Shown: positions 15,867 through 25,174, numbered from the stretch's first letter. The stretch: DNA of 64,000 bases from Chryseosolibacter sp049791675 (GCA_049791675.1 JBARAD010000141.1:62001-126000), one strand, 5' to 3'. Notes: generated from the letters alone by a model not told the origin. Translations and numbers: made by a program.

Positions 15867-16877
15867 ATGAGAAACCCGGAGATTTCAATCGTAATTCCGG
15901 CACAGGACGAAGAGGAATCGCTTCCCGAATTATGCCAATGGATCAGCCGTGTGATGCAAACACACGGCTTCAGCTATGAAGTGATCATGATCGACGATGG
16001 CAGCACCGATTCGACCTGGCAAAAGATATTGCAGATCAGCGAAGCGGACGCTCGCTTCAAGGGGATCCGCTTTAACCGGAATTTCGGAAAGTCGGCTGCT
16101 TTGCAGACCGGGTTTCGCGCCGTGTGCGGGGAAGTAGTCATCACGATGGATGCTGACCTTCAGGATAGCCCCGAGGAGATCCCGGAACTTTACGCCATGG
16201 TGAAGCAACAAGGGTATCATCTGGTCTCGGGATGGAAGAAAAAACGCTACGACCCGATTTCCAAAACCATCCCTTCAAAGTTCTTCAATTACATCACCCG
16301 CAAACTGTCAGGCATCGAGTTGCATGATTTCAACTGCGGCCTGAAGGCCTATCATATCGCCGTCGTGAGAAACATCACCGTATACGGCGAGATGCACCGC
16401 TACATTCCGCTCATCGCCAAATGGGCAGGCTTCACGAAGATCACCGAAAAGCCGGTGGCACACCAGGAGAGGAAATACGGGCAAACCAAGTTCGGCATCG
16501 AACGCTTTATCAATGGTTTCCTCGACCTTCTGTCTATTACTTTTGTCAGCAGGTTCCGTCAGAAACCCATGCACTTTTTCGGTACGTTTGGCACCCTGTC
16601 TTTCGTGATCGGATTCATTTTCACCGCCAAGATTTTCTGGCATAAAATGGACTCACTGTACTTTTCCAAAACACCGTTGGGCCGCGACATCACAGAGCAA
16701 CCGCTCTTTTATCTCGCACTCGTGGCCCTGATCATTGGCGTTCAGCTGTTTGTCACAGGCTTTTTGGCGGAAATGTTTGCCATGCAGTCACTGACCAAAC
16801 GCGATTATCTCGTGATCGACAAAGTAGGGTTTGAGGAAGACACGACGGCGCGCAGGGTGCCTTCGTTTGCCAGCTGA
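15867..16877 (+). CDS. Family 2 glycosyltransferase, polyprenyl-phosphate sugar transferase type
   Basis: A 336-residue inner-membrane enzyme with a GT-A domain (ISIVIPAQDEEESLPEL, IDDGSTDST, DADLQDSPEEIPEL as the D-x-D-type nucleotide site) and two C-terminal helices (about 235-255 and 270-300). It resembles dolichyl/undecaprenyl-phosphate mannosyl- or glucosyltransferases such as GtrB, which load a sugar onto the lipid carrier. The ATG at 15867 (MRNPEIS) starts right at the fold; a longer reading overlaps the gene before. Last member of the 11537-16877 row. Confidence 0.88.
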   Translation: MRNPEISIVIPAQDEEESLPELCQWISRVMQTHGFSYEVIMIDDGSTDSTWQKILQISEADARFKGIRFNRNFGKSAALQTGFRAVCGEVVITMDADLQDSPEEIPELYAMVKQQGYHLVSGWKKKRYDPISKTIPSKFFNYITRKLSGIELHDFNCGLKAYHIAVVRNITVYGEMHRYIPLIAKWAGFTKITEKPVAHQERKYGQTKFGIERFINGFLDLLSITFVSRFRQKPMHFFGTFGTLSFVIGFIFTAKIFWHKMDSLYFSKTPLGRDITEQPLFYLALVALIIGVQLFVTGFLAEMFAMQSLTKRDYLVIDKVGFEEDTTARRVPSFAS

Positions 16878-16884
16878 GCGGGTA

Positions 16885-16968
16885 ATCAGTAACCAGTGAT
16901 CAGTAACCAGTGACCAGTGACCAGTGACCAGTGATTAGTGATTAGTGATCAGTGATCAGTGAGCAGTG
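16885..16968. repeat. Degenerate heptamer tandem repeat, 12 units
   Basis: Twelve consecutive 7-base units of the form A-(C/T/G)-(C/T)-A-G-T-(G/A), starting ATCAGTA, ACCAGTG and ending ATCAGTG, AGCAGTG. It fills most of the gap between two glycosyltransferase genes. No spacers, so not CRISPR. Comparable heptamer arrays are known from cyanobacteria; origin here unknown. Confidence 0.8.
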
Positions 16969-17040
16969 CAACAGCAATACATCGGCTGCGGATCGGGTGG
17001 TTATGTCTGAAATTCACGATAATGTCCTTACTTTGCGGTT

Positions 17041-17997
17041 GTGAAGCATCCGAAATATTCTGTCATAATACCTGTCTACAATCGTCCGGATGAAGTGCTT
17101 GATTTGCTGGAAAGTCTCGTGACGCAAACGCGGAAGGATTTTGAGGTTGTCATCATAGAGGATGGATCTTCGGTAACCTGCGACGATGTTGTTCAGCAGT
17201 ATGCTGACAGACTGGACATCCGTTATTTCTTCAGATCCAACAGCGGCCCGGGTCCGGCGCGGAACTTTGGATTCAAACAAGCGCTCGGCGATTACTTTGT
17301 GATCTTTGACAGTGACTGCATCCTTCCGCCCGCCTACTTCGAGGCGGTAGACCGCGCCCTGGAGCGCGAAGGACTGGATGCCTGGGGCGGGCCCGACAAA
17401 GGACATGAAAGATTTACGATTCCGCAGCGGGCGATGGCCTATACGATGTCTTCCGTATTAACAACGGGTGGCATACGCGGCGGAAAGCAAAGGGTAGGGT
17501 GGTTTCAGCCGCGCAGCTTCAACATGGGGATCTCGCGAAGGGTATGCGAGGAGACCGGGGGATTCAGATTCGATCGTTATGCCGAAGATATCGAATTCAG
17601 CATCCGCATGAAAAAAGCGGGCTTCCGCACCGGACTGATTCCAGACGCATTTGTTTTCCACAAGCGCAGAGCCACGTTTGCCCAGTTCTTTAAGCAGGTG
17701 ATGAACTTTGGAAAAGGGAGAGCACTGGTAGGAAAGGCGCATCCGGAGGAAGTTAAACTTACGCATTGGTTTCCTGCGATATTCACCCTGGCAACGCTGG
17801 TCCTGCCCGCACTTTTACTGGCCGGTCGCACGTTGTTCATCATCGGGCTGGGATTCTTCGCGCTTTATCTCCTGGCAATCTTTATCCACTCCCTTGTAAT
17901 CAACCGCCACGCAGGTGTTGCTGCCTTATCGGTGGTATCCGCTCTGCTCCAGTTGTGGGGTTATGGTTTGGGATTCATGATCGAAAAGGTGAAATAG
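17041..17997 (+). CDS. Family 2 glycosyltransferase
   Basis: A 318-residue enzyme starting at GTG 17041 (MKHPKYSVIIPVYNRPDEV). The GT-A domain carries EDGSS, a glycine-rich SNSGPGPARNFGFKQA and the metal motif FDSDCILPP, and the acceptor region YAEDIEFSIRMKKAGF (ED dyad) near residue 185. Two or three C-terminal helices (about 240-310) fix it to the inner membrane. It probably adds a sugar to an envelope glycan or glycolipid; donor and acceptor are unknown. It is separated from the previous transferase by the heptamer array and so may have its own promoter. Confidence 0.85.
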   Translation: MKHPKYSVIIPVYNRPDEVLDLLESLVTQTRKDFEVVIIEDGSSVTCDDVVQQYADRLDIRYFFRSNSGPGPARNFGFKQALGDYFVIFDSDCILPPAYFEAVDRALEREGLDAWGGPDKGHERFTIPQRAMAYTMSSVLTTGGIRGGKQRVGWFQPRSFNMGISRRVCEETGGFRFDRYAEDIEFSIRMKKAGFRTGLIPDAFVFHKRRATFAQFFKQVMNFGKGRALVGKAHPEEVKLTHWFPAIFTLATLVLPALLLAGRTLFIIGLGFFALYLLAIFIHSLVINRHAGVAALSVVSALLQLWGYGLGFMIEKVK

Positions 17998-18101
17998 ATC
18001 TTTGCCGCAGGATGTCATCCGGGCGACGTTTTAAAAATTGTATCTTACCGGAATTGCCGTTCGGTATTTTTTTCAGGATTTTTGGACAATAAACCCCCTG
18101 T

Positions 18102-18878
18102 ATGAAAAAAGTTTTAAAGAGTTTTTTTCTCATCATCAATTATAAAACCCTGATCATCACCACCCTTTCGGTAATATCCACGTACGTTTGCTACAGGCTC
18201 GGGTTTACGGCCAAATTCCCTGATATGCTGGTCGGCGTCGCCATCGTTTTTCCCGTGGTCTTTTCTATTGGATCGGCCTACAACAGAAGGGAAGGAGCGC
18301 TGCAGCGCTTTTCCGATTTTAAGGGTCACGCCATCGCGATATATTATGCTACCCGTGACTGGACTCCGCATAAAAATCATAATCTGCCCGAGCAGGTGCG
18401 CCTGTTGATCACTGAAATGATTGCCATCATGCGTAAAATGTTCACCTCCGATAACAGGGCGGACCTCCTTGCCAATGAGCGAAAGATATATGCTTATTTC
18501 TCCCGGCTCTCCGGCATCACCAATGCCATGCGTGAACACGGCGTGCAGACGAGCGAAACCTCACGCGTCAATCAATACGTGAGTAAAATGATCATCGCCT
18601 TTGATAATCTCCAGGTGGTGCATTCGTACCGTACACCCATTACGCTGCGGGCGTATAGCAAAGTCTTCATCTACATATTCCCCATCATTTACGGCCCTTA
18701 CTTTGCGAGCACATTCAATGACTTCTCTGCGAATCTCGAATATGTGATGCCGGTACTGTATAGCTTTATCCTCGTCAGCCTCGATAATATCCAGGATCAT
18801 CTCGAGCATCCTTTCGATGAGATCGGGGAGGATGATATCAAGATCGACGAGAATGAGATCACTGCCTATATGAACTGA
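18102..18878 (+). CDS. Bestrophin-like membrane protein
   Basis: 258 residues with two N-terminal helices (about 16-32 and 40-58), a cytoplasmic helical middle and two further helices (about 190-235). The stretch FSIGSAYNRREGALQRF after helix two and the end LDNIQDHLEHPFDEIGEDDIKID resemble the bestrophin anion-channel family, where an ENPFG-acidic motif follows the last helix. If so it is a chloride-type channel. The match is distant and made by eye. It starts at ATG 18102; a strong hairpin follows the stop. Confidence 0.5.
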   Translation: MKKVLKSFFLIINYKTLIITTLSVISTYVCYRLGFTAKFPDMLVGVAIVFPVVFSIGSAYNRREGALQRFSDFKGHAIAIYYATRDWTPHKNHNLPEQVRLLITEMIAIMRKMFTSDNRADLLANERKIYAYFSRLSGITNAMREHGVQTSETSRVNQYVSKMIIAFDNLQVVHSYRTPITLRAYSKVFIYIFPIIYGPYFASTFNDFSANLEYVMPVLYSFILVSLDNIQDHLEHPFDEIGEDDIKIDENEITAYMN

Positions 18879-18887
18879 GTGAAAAGC

Positions 18888-18921
18888 GAATACGGAGATG
18901 GTTTGTCACATCCCTGTATTC
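18888..18921. terminator. Hairpin between convergent genes
   Basis: GAATACGGAGATG pairs with CATCCCTGTATTC (13 positions, one G-T, one mismatch) around an 8-base loop, midway between the bestrophin-like gene and the Old Yellow Enzyme gene. It may end transcription from both sides, although T-runs are poor. Confidence 0.45.
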
Positions 18922-18966
18922 ATCTTTACGATACGTACCCGCGCGTTACCGGATCAGGTCAAAACT

Positions 18967-20052
18967 TCAAATCACCTGAACATCTTTGAAGGCGGGATAA
19001 TCCACATATCCTTCGGAACCCGGCGTATAGAACAAATCGAATTTGGGCTGATTCAGGGGTAAATTACTCCGGAACCTGTCAACGAGGTCGGGGTTAGGAA
19101 TAAATGGCCGCGCGAAAGAAACGAGGTCGGCCTGACCGCTTTCAAGCACTGCCTCCGCGCTGGCTGCAGAATAGCCTCCGGAAACGATCAGGGTGTTGTC
19201 AAAGATTTTGCGCAGATGCTGCACCAGCACATTCGGCTGGCCTTTTGTCGCAGGATCGCTAATATGGAGATAGGCGATTCCCAGCTCGTTTAATTTTCTC
19301 ACCAGATAAAGGTAGGTGGCCTCCGCTTCCGCATACCTGGGTGTTTCATTGAATTCAGAAAAAGGAGAAATTCGAACGCCGACTTTCTGTCTTCCGATCG
19401 TTTGGACGATGCCTGCTGTCACTTCCAGGATGAAACGGGTACGGTTCTCAAGGCTGCCTCCGTATTCATCGGTACGGCGGTTGGTATGCGGATTCAGAAA
19501 TTGTTTCATCAGGTATCCGTTGGCGGCATGCAGCTCTACGCCATCAAAGCCTGCCCTCATCGCGCGCTGGGCCCCGTGAACATGTTCCAGCACCGTGAAT
19601 TCTATTTCCTCCCGGCTCATTTCTTTCGGCGCCGGGATATCAAGCATGCCTTTACCATCCACCCACATTTTGGTGATTTCCGGTTTTACTGCTGACGGGG
19701 CGAGGAGGGATGCGCCCGCGGGGAGGTTTGCAGGATGGCCCACCCTTCCGGTATGCATGATCTGGAGGAAGATCTTACCACCCTTCGGGTGGACGGCGGA
19801 GGTTACTTTCCGCCAGCCTTTGACCTGGTCGTCCGTGAAAATTCCCGGAATGCGCGCATAGCCAAGACCGTTGGGGGAAGGTGAAGTACCCTCTGTTATG
19901 ATCAGGCCCGCAGCGGCTCTTTGTGCGTAATATTCGGCCATAAGCTCATTGGGTATATTGGTGATGGCGCGGCTGCGGGTCATCGGCGCCATGACGATCC
20001 GGTTGGCGAGTGTCAGTTCTCCCATTACGTGGGGCAAGAAGATTTTCTCCAT
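18967..20052 (-). CDS. Old Yellow Enzyme family alkene reductase (NemA-like)
   Basis: A 361-residue FMN-dependent TIM barrel that reduces activated C=C bonds of enals, enones, maleimides or nitro compounds with NAD(P)H. Visible are the N-terminal NRIVMAPMTRSRA, the HAANGYL substrate-binding motif (about residues 178-184), FLNPHTNRRTDEYGGSLENR and the FMN-phosphate-binding VSGGYSA and SFARPFIPNPDL. It is probably an electrophile detoxification enzyme. It is the last gene of a minus-strand unit with an ArsR regulator and an MFS carrier; 70 AT-rich bases lie before its ATG. Confidence 0.93.
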   Translation of the reverse strand: MEKIFLPHVMGELTLANRIVMAPMTRSRAITNIPNELMAEYYAQRAAAGLIITEGTSPSPNGLGYARIPGIFTDDQVKGWRKVTSAVHPKGGKIFLQIMHTGRVGHPANLPAGASLLAPSAVKPEITKMWVDGKGMLDIPAPKEMSREEIEFTVLEHVHGAQRAMRAGFDGVELHAANGYLMKQFLNPHTNRRTDEYGGSLENRTRFILEVTAGIVQTIGRQKVGVRISPFSEFNETPRYAEAEATYLYLVRKLNELGIAYLHISDPATKGQPNVLVQHLRKIFDNTLIVSGGYSAASAEAVLESGQADLVSFARPFIPNPDLVDRFRSNLPLNQPKFDLFYTPGSEGYVDYPAFKDVQVI

Positions 20053-20060
20053 AATTGGTA

Positions 20061-20112
20061 TTCGTTTATTTATATATTTATATATTTAAAGATATCGATG
20101 TATTCAATACGA
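20061..20112 (-). promoter_or_regulatory. Possible operator/promoter region of the Old Yellow Enzyme gene
   Basis: Very AT-rich run with repeated TATATATTT units (about 20068-20089) followed by the perfect short inverted repeat GTATT-C-AATAC (20099-20109). This is the type of site that ArsR-family repressors bind, and the regulator gene is adjacent. No experimental support. Confidence 0.35.
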
Positions 20113-20122
20113 AAAAAAACTG

Positions 20123-20422
20123 TCAGGGGTTCTTCAACTTTTGCAGAAATTTCATGTAATTCTCTAACACGCTGACGTTGAGGGTGTATTTAAAGGATCT
20201 TCCTTCTTTTTCCGCTTCGATGAGACCGGCTTCCGTCAGGATCTTCATGTGGTGGGAAACAGAGGGCTGGGCCAGGTCGATGATTTCCGTGATCTCGGCG
20301 CAGGGGGCACATCCGCCCTTTTTGGTGATATGCTGCAGGATATGCAGGCGGTGTCTGTCTCCGAGTGCCTTGGAGATCTTTTCAATCGATTTCAAGTCCT
20401 GTGCTTTTGTGGTGGCGGTCAT
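20123..20422 (-). CDS. ArsR-family transcriptional regulator
   Basis: A 99-residue winged-helix repressor. Helix-turn-helix: IIDLAQPSVSHHMKILTEAGLIEAEKEGRS (residues about 50-80). The start is ATG 20422 (MTATTKAQD); the upstream TTG at 20452 is disregarded. Two cysteines two residues apart (GGCAPCAEI, about 38 and 41) lie before the recognition helices, and could bind metal or respond to electrophiles. Between an MFS gene and an Old Yellow Enzyme gene on the same strand, it probably controls both. Confidence 0.9.
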   Translation of the reverse strand: MTATTKAQDLKSIEKISKALGDRHRLHILQHITKKGGCAPCAEITEIIDLAQPSVSHHMKILTEAGLIEAEKEGRSFKYTLNVSVLENYMKFLQKLKNP

Positions 20423-20473
20423 GTGTGGGCGCGTGATTTGCAAACCTAGCAAGTAAAATATTGTTTTAAAAGC

Positions 20474-21616
20474 TCATCTGCCGGCCGGAGCCGGTTTGCG
20501 GGCAAATCCAAGGATCGTCATGATAATAAACAATATCCCCACCACCATGAGCGCATACCTCAGATTCGACATGTCGGCAAGAAATCCAATGACAGGTGGG
20601 CCAAACAAAAAACCCGAATACCCTACGGTGGTAACCATGGCTAGTCCTACTCCGGAAGGAAGGTCTTTGGTATTACCCGCTATGGAATACGTAATGGGGA
20701 CGATGGTTGACAAACCCAGGCCGACGAGGAAGAAACCCGTGATAGCAGGGTATGGCTCCGGCATGAGCAGTGTGACCGCCATACCGATGGTTGATATTAA
20801 TCCTCCGTAAACGATAAGTTTTGTGTCACCCCACCAGGCGCGGAAACGATCACCCAGCAATCGGCCTAACGTCATGGCGGTGGCAAAAGCCGACAAGGCG
20901 ATGGGTGCCAGGGCTACAGGGGCGATGGCAATATTCTCCATGTAGTTGACAGACCAATCTGAGATGGCGCCTTCTCCCAGCATACAGCAAAAAGCGATGA
21001 TACCGACACTGAGTAGTGCTTTGTTCGGCATCCGGAACAACGGACCTTCGTGTGCATCGGTAACGTCGGGTTTATCGTCGATCAGATTCCCCCTCACCCA
21101 GAATACAAAAATTACGGAAAGCGCTGAGATGATCGCAAGGTGATGTGACAGTTCGATCTGCCGGTCAGCGAAGAATGCACCACTCCATGCGCCCAGTGCC
21201 ATGCCAATACTGAAGAAAGCATGGAAGGACGTCATGATCGGCCTCTTATATTGCTGTTCGACCATGACCGCCTGTGCGTTCATCGCGACGTCCAGCATAC
21301 CCGTTGAAACACCCACCAATACATAGAGAAAGCCCAGTGCCACAAGGCCCGGCATAAAGGGAATGAGTGGAACAAAGAGGCAATAAAGAATCAATGAAAC
21401 CAGGGAAATCTTGCGGCTGCCGTTCTTAATGATCAGCCATCCCGTGAAAGGCATGGCCAAAACTGCTCCCACCGACATGGCCAGCAGCACCAACCCGGTC
21501 GCGCCATTGTCTGCCCCATAGTGTTCCTGTATCCGCGGCAAACGCGAGACCCAGTTTGCATAAACAAACCCATTGAGGAAGAATGCGATTTTAACGGCGA
21601 TTCGGTTCAGCAGCAC
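20474..21616 (-). CDS. MFS transporter (YbjJ-like)
   Basis: A 380-residue major facilitator with about 12 membrane helices and the inter-helix motif GWLIIKNGSRKISL between helices two and three. It resembles the YbjJ/fucose-permease-like branch by its GVSTGMLDVAMNAQAVMVEQ stretch. It starts at GTG 21616; no in-frame ATG is near. The substrate is unknown; linkage to ArsR and a NemA-like reductase suggests export of a toxic electrophile or its product. First gene of that unit. Confidence 0.85.
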   Translation of the reverse strand: MLLNRIAVKIAFFLNGFVYANWVSRLPRIQEHYGADNGATGLVLLAMSVGAVLAMPFTGWLIIKNGSRKISLVSLILYCLFVPLIPFMPGLVALGFLYVLVGVSTGMLDVAMNAQAVMVEQQYKRPIMTSFHAFFSIGMALGAWSGAFFADRQIELSHHLAIISALSVIFVFWVRGNLIDDKPDVTDAHEGPLFRMPNKALLSVGIIAFCCMLGEGAISDWSVNYMENIAIAPVALAPIALSAFATAMTLGRLLGDRFRAWWGDTKLIVYGGLISTIGMAVTLLMPEPYPAITGFFLVGLGLSTIVPITYSIAGNTKDLPSGVGLAMVTTVGYSGFLFGPPVIGFLADMSNLRYALMVVGILFIIMTILGFARKPAPAGR

Positions 21617-21636
21617 AGTTTTGTCATTTAAGCCAC

Positions 21637-24018
21637 TTATTGATTATCGGATGCCTTGACGGTAAAAGTAAAACTTTTGCTTCCCGAAAGGCCATCCCCG
21701 TTCAAACCGTGGACTACTACCTTGTACAGACCCGGCACATCCGAAGTATAAAACTGTGCCGTTTGTTTTCCGTCTTCGCCGGTAGTGATCTCTGGCGCCC
21801 AGTGCAGCAGATACCGCTGGTCAGGCATCCGGTCGTTGCTGATGTTTGTATTGTAGTGGGGGCTGAAGAATTCGCGCTTCAGCTGGAGGCCATCGTAATC
21901 CAGTGACAGGCTTCGGGCATCGAGTTCCAATCCACCGAGGTCACCCTTGTAGGTCGAGTAGCTGGCGATGCCGGAGAATACAGCTTGTCCGAGGTAATAC
22001 AGTCTTTTGACCACCTCAAGTTTTTCGACGCGCAGCGGATCAATTTTCATGATGTCGTCGACGTCGAAGACAGGAACGCCATCGACGAGCACCATCGGAT
22101 CACCGGACAGCACTCCCCCATTGACATTATCGATCACCATGAAATGAAATCCGTCTCGCCTTTTGCGTACAAAAACGCCAGGTACATATTCACGCATCAC
22201 CTCTTCCATCACAGGGAATCTTGTATAGTCATCCAGATAGTAGGCATTATCCGCTTCTCCGTAAAAAGCCGAGCTGTCTACCATTGGTGTTTCAAACCGG
22301 TTCCCGTAAGCTTCGTCATAGTAGATATCCTGCACCTGCATGGCGATGCTGCGCGACAGCAGGTCTTCCTTGACTTTTGCATCGAGTTGTAATGGCGGCA
22401 GCCGGTCTTTGTCCGTCGCGTTGGAAAAAGGATTTTCGATTTTCAGATCATAGGTTTGTGTTGAATCTGCTTTTGTTTGAATGATGATCCTGCGCGGGCC
22501 ATAGAAATCCTTGATCTCAAATTTTACTTCGCCATCCGCATTGCTCCACGAACCATATGCGCGGATGATCTTGCCCGGCGACCCGAGGTAAGTAAATATA
22601 GCGCGTTGCTTTTTGCCTCCCTGGGAGACAAGACCCCGGATAATATGACTGTTCACTTCGGGCAGGAAGCGGACTGATTGGTTTCCATCAAGAATATGCT
22701 GCCAGGAAAATCTGCGCCAACCGTGTGTGAGCATAAGGTTGTCCATGGCAGCAACCACAGCGGGTGCTTTCTTGCTGAAGTAATATTCCGGTGACTCCAC
22801 CTCTCCGGTGAGGTCAGAAGTCAGCCACAAATAAGGGTGGATGTCAGTAGCCAGGTAGTTGCCCAGCGAATCGATCCTGTAAACAGACAAAGAAAGGTTT
22901 GCGGGAACAGGTGCTTGTGCGTCCGTTCGTGTCTGAAGGGACAGTGAGACTTTACTTCGAATGTTGTAGACTTTTGCATTGCTGGCTACATCGATGTTCA
23001 GATTTTTGTTTGGATAAGTGAAGTAAAGTCTTTCACATACTGGCTGAAGGTTTTCGTCGAAGAGGGTAAAGTGGGAAATGCCTCCCTGCAAATCACTTTT
23101 CTTCAAACGAAACGTTGCGCGACTATGCTGAAGGTGTTGCCGCTCAGCGACGGTGATTTGCTGGCGCGCGTGTGCAAAAAGAAAAACATGCGCGTCGTCC
23201 ACACCTTTCGTCTGTATATTGATAGTGAGATATTCCCCGCTGTCGCGCACGTGCATCACATAGCCGGCCGGGAAGACGGAAGGAAACGCATGACTGCTCT
23301 TTCTTCCTGCCTTATCAATGAGGATCGCTTTATACGTTTCATTGTCCGATGGCGTAAATACAAAATTCCCAATCCCGAATCTCGTGCCCGATAATATGCT
23401 GGCCGTGTCCCCTTCGCTGTTCAGCAGAAATCCTTTGCCATCAGCCCCCAGGCCATTCTCATCCGTTATTTTAAAGGCTATTTTGCTTTTCAGTCCGGAT
23501 ACAAGATTTCCTCCCTCCGGAAAAAAATGAATGCTGTGGCTACCGGTTATTTTGCCGTTGGCTGGGGGCACAACAAATGGGTTTACGATCGTGAATGCTT
23601 CATCGAAATAGAAGTCCGGATCGGAATTTTTCATCCAGTTGGTATAGAGTCTCAGCCTGTAGTTGCCCGAGTTCAGCGAGGCCGGCAAAAAGAATGATCC
23701 GCTGCCCATGCCTTTGTTCAATTCAATTTTCGCTTGCAGTACGGGAAAATTTCCTTTGTCAAGTACCTCGGCGTATGCGACCTTGCTTACATCCAGGGGC
23801 TTATGAAAACTTCCGTCGACGGTGTAAATCTTAAACCAGAGCGTTTCACCTGTGAGATAAAAGCTCCGGTCAATGTGCGCATAGATTTTTTCCTGGAGGG
23901 CCCCCTCCCGGTGGCGGGTGAATCGCTGCACGAGTGTATCCAATGAATGTTGCTGCGCTTCCATGCAAAGCGGGGTAAGAAGGAACAGAAGCAATGTCGG
24001 CCAGTTTTTCATATGCAT
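21637..24018 (-). CDS. MG2-domain surface protein with TonB-plug-like domain
   Basis: A 793-residue exported protein (signal peptide about 1-21, ending MEAQQ). After it comes a macroglobulin MG2-like beta region (EKIYAHIDRSFYLTGETLWFKIY), followed by several beta-sandwich stretches. Residues about 640-720 (VMREYVPGVFVRKRRDGFHF, DPMVLVDGVPVFD, DPLRVEKLEVVKRLYYLGQ) look like the plug domain of a TonB-dependent receptor, but no barrel follows; it closes with another Ig-like domain (GLYKVVVHGLNGDGLSGSKSFTF). Lies 3 bases after the DUF4249 gene; ATG 24012 is an alternative start. It probably sits at the outer membrane near the TonB receptor of the same operon. Confidence 0.7.
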   Translation of the reverse strand: MHMKNWPTLLLFLLTPLCMEAQQHSLDTLVQRFTRHREGALQEKIYAHIDRSFYLTGETLWFKIYTVDGSFHKPLDVSKVAYAEVLDKGNFPVLQAKIELNKGMGSGSFFLPASLNSGNYRLRLYTNWMKNSDPDFYFDEAFTIVNPFVVPPANGKITGSHSIHFFPEGGNLVSGLKSKIAFKITDENGLGADGKGFLLNSEGDTASILSGTRFGIGNFVFTPSDNETYKAILIDKAGRKSSHAFPSVFPAGYVMHVRDSGEYLTINIQTKGVDDAHVFLFAHARQQITVAERQHLQHSRATFRLKKSDLQGGISHFTLFDENLQPVCERLYFTYPNKNLNIDVASNAKVYNIRSKVSLSLQTRTDAQAPVPANLSLSVYRIDSLGNYLATDIHPYLWLTSDLTGEVESPEYYFSKKAPAVVAAMDNLMLTHGWRRFSWQHILDGNQSVRFLPEVNSHIIRGLVSQGGKKQRAIFTYLGSPGKIIRAYGSWSNADGEVKFEIKDFYGPRRIIIQTKADSTQTYDLKIENPFSNATDKDRLPPLQLDAKVKEDLLSRSIAMQVQDIYYDEAYGNRFETPMVDSSAFYGEADNAYYLDDYTRFPVMEEVMREYVPGVFVRKRRDGFHFMVIDNVNGGVLSGDPMVLVDGVPVFDVDDIMKIDPLRVEKLEVVKRLYYLGQAVFSGIASYSTYKGDLGGLELDARSLSLDYDGLQLKREFFSPHYNTNISNDRMPDQRYLLHWAPEITTGEDGKQTAQFYTSDVPGLYKVVVHGLNGDGLSGSKSFTFTVKASDNQ

Positions 24019-24021
24019 GCT

Positions 24022-25170
24022 TTATTCCCAGAATGGAGGTTTGGCTGTCACGCCCCCAAAGGTTGTACAGTCAACACAATGCGGCATGGAGATCGTATAT
24101 CCGATAATGCCTCCACCCATCGAATAGATCGCATCCACCAACAGAGTTCCCGTCGAAGCGGTCGGCAGGTCTGCCAGCATGATCGTGTCGAGTGTGCAAT
24201 AATTATTATTCCTGAACAAGCGCCATAATTCCTCAGGCAGTTGATTGCGGCGTAAATACCTTCGGGTTTCATGTAAAGTGCTTCCGCTGAAAAACCCAAT
24301 TACTTTTTCGTCCGGATGCGTCATGCTGCGGATGTTCCCTGTAACCTCCGAAGGAAGGGGATCAAACAGCCCTCCCAGATTTTCCGTGCTTTTCTCCAGG
24401 TTCAACCAGTAGTCGTAAGCTTGTTCAGTGAGCGCCTGTTGCTGTACCAGCAGGCTGTATTTTACGGTAAGCTTAAGCGATCCGTAAGGAATGAAACTGA
24501 TGGGGTAACGGCTGATAACAGATTCTTTCAAATGTTTTGTCGATCCCACCATGATCTCCGTTGCCACATTTGTTTTCCAGCATATATTGATGGCCTGTTC
24601 GGGCCGCCTCATCGCAATGCCGCCCTGGGGTGAAAACATGAACGCTGAATAAAAATTGGAATGGTATTCGAAGGTCTCAGTATACTTCCATCTGTAGTGT
24701 TTCGATTTTCCTGACGGGTCGTGTGTGTTGACGAAGAATTGGATGCCGCCATCTTCCACCGCATAGGAGATCGAGTCGATAGGAGGTGATTCCATGATCG
24801 TAATAAAATCGGAAGCATATTCCCGGTTGTCGCGTGTGTGTACCAGGAGACGGTATTGCCGATCGGTACTAACCTGCCCCATATCTCCAGAGTACTTGCC
24901 TGGTTCGATTTCTGTCAATGCATAAACAGATCCGTGGTCATCTTCCACACGCACCGCTGCCCCAGTTTCGAAAGGGACTGCCTCTTCGCTTTTCACGGGC
25001 AGGGTGCGCGTCAGCCTGACCGTGGCAGTATGTTCAGTGGCGTTGAGGAAGCCGTCCACAACAAGATAATTTACATCGTCGTCATCCAGGGGCGGATCGT
25101 ATGGTTCAACGCAGCCGACGAGCTGAATCGCCATCAGGAGGCATGCGCCATACGATTTATAAAATTTCAT
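24022..25170 (-). CDS. DUF4249 lipoprotein
   Basis: 382 residues from ATG 25170 (MKFYKSYGACLLMAIQLVGC), giving a lipoprotein signal with lipobox LVGC; a longer reading from 25257 overlaps the receptor gene and has no signal. The start of the mature part (YDPPLDDDDVNYLVVDGFLN) and the beta-rich body match the DUF4249 family, which is regularly found beside TonB-dependent receptors in Bacteroidota and is thought to sit on the outer membrane. Follows the receptor stop-to-start by 4 bases. Confidence 0.82.
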   Translation of the reverse strand: MKFYKSYGACLLMAIQLVGCVEPYDPPLDDDDVNYLVVDGFLNATEHTATVRLTRTLPVKSEEAVPFETGAAVRVEDDHGSVYALTEIEPGKYSGDMGQVSTDRQYRLLVHTRDNREYASDFITIMESPPIDSISYAVEDGGIQFFVNTHDPSGKSKHYRWKYTETFEYHSNFYSAFMFSPQGGIAMRRPEQAINICWKTNVATEIMVGSTKHLKESVISRYPISFIPYGSLKLTVKYSLLVQQQALTEQAYDYWLNLEKSTENLGGLFDPLPSEVTGNIRSMTHPDEKVIGFFSGSTLHETRRYLRRNQLPEELWRLFRNNNYCTLDTIMLADLPTASTGTLLVDAIYSMGGGIIGYTISMPHCVDCTTFGGVTAKPPFWE

Positions 25171-25174
25171 CGGG

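Noticed and set aside
16885..16968. CRISPR array
   Set aside because: Units are 7 bases long and contiguous; there are no spacers and no cas genes in the window.
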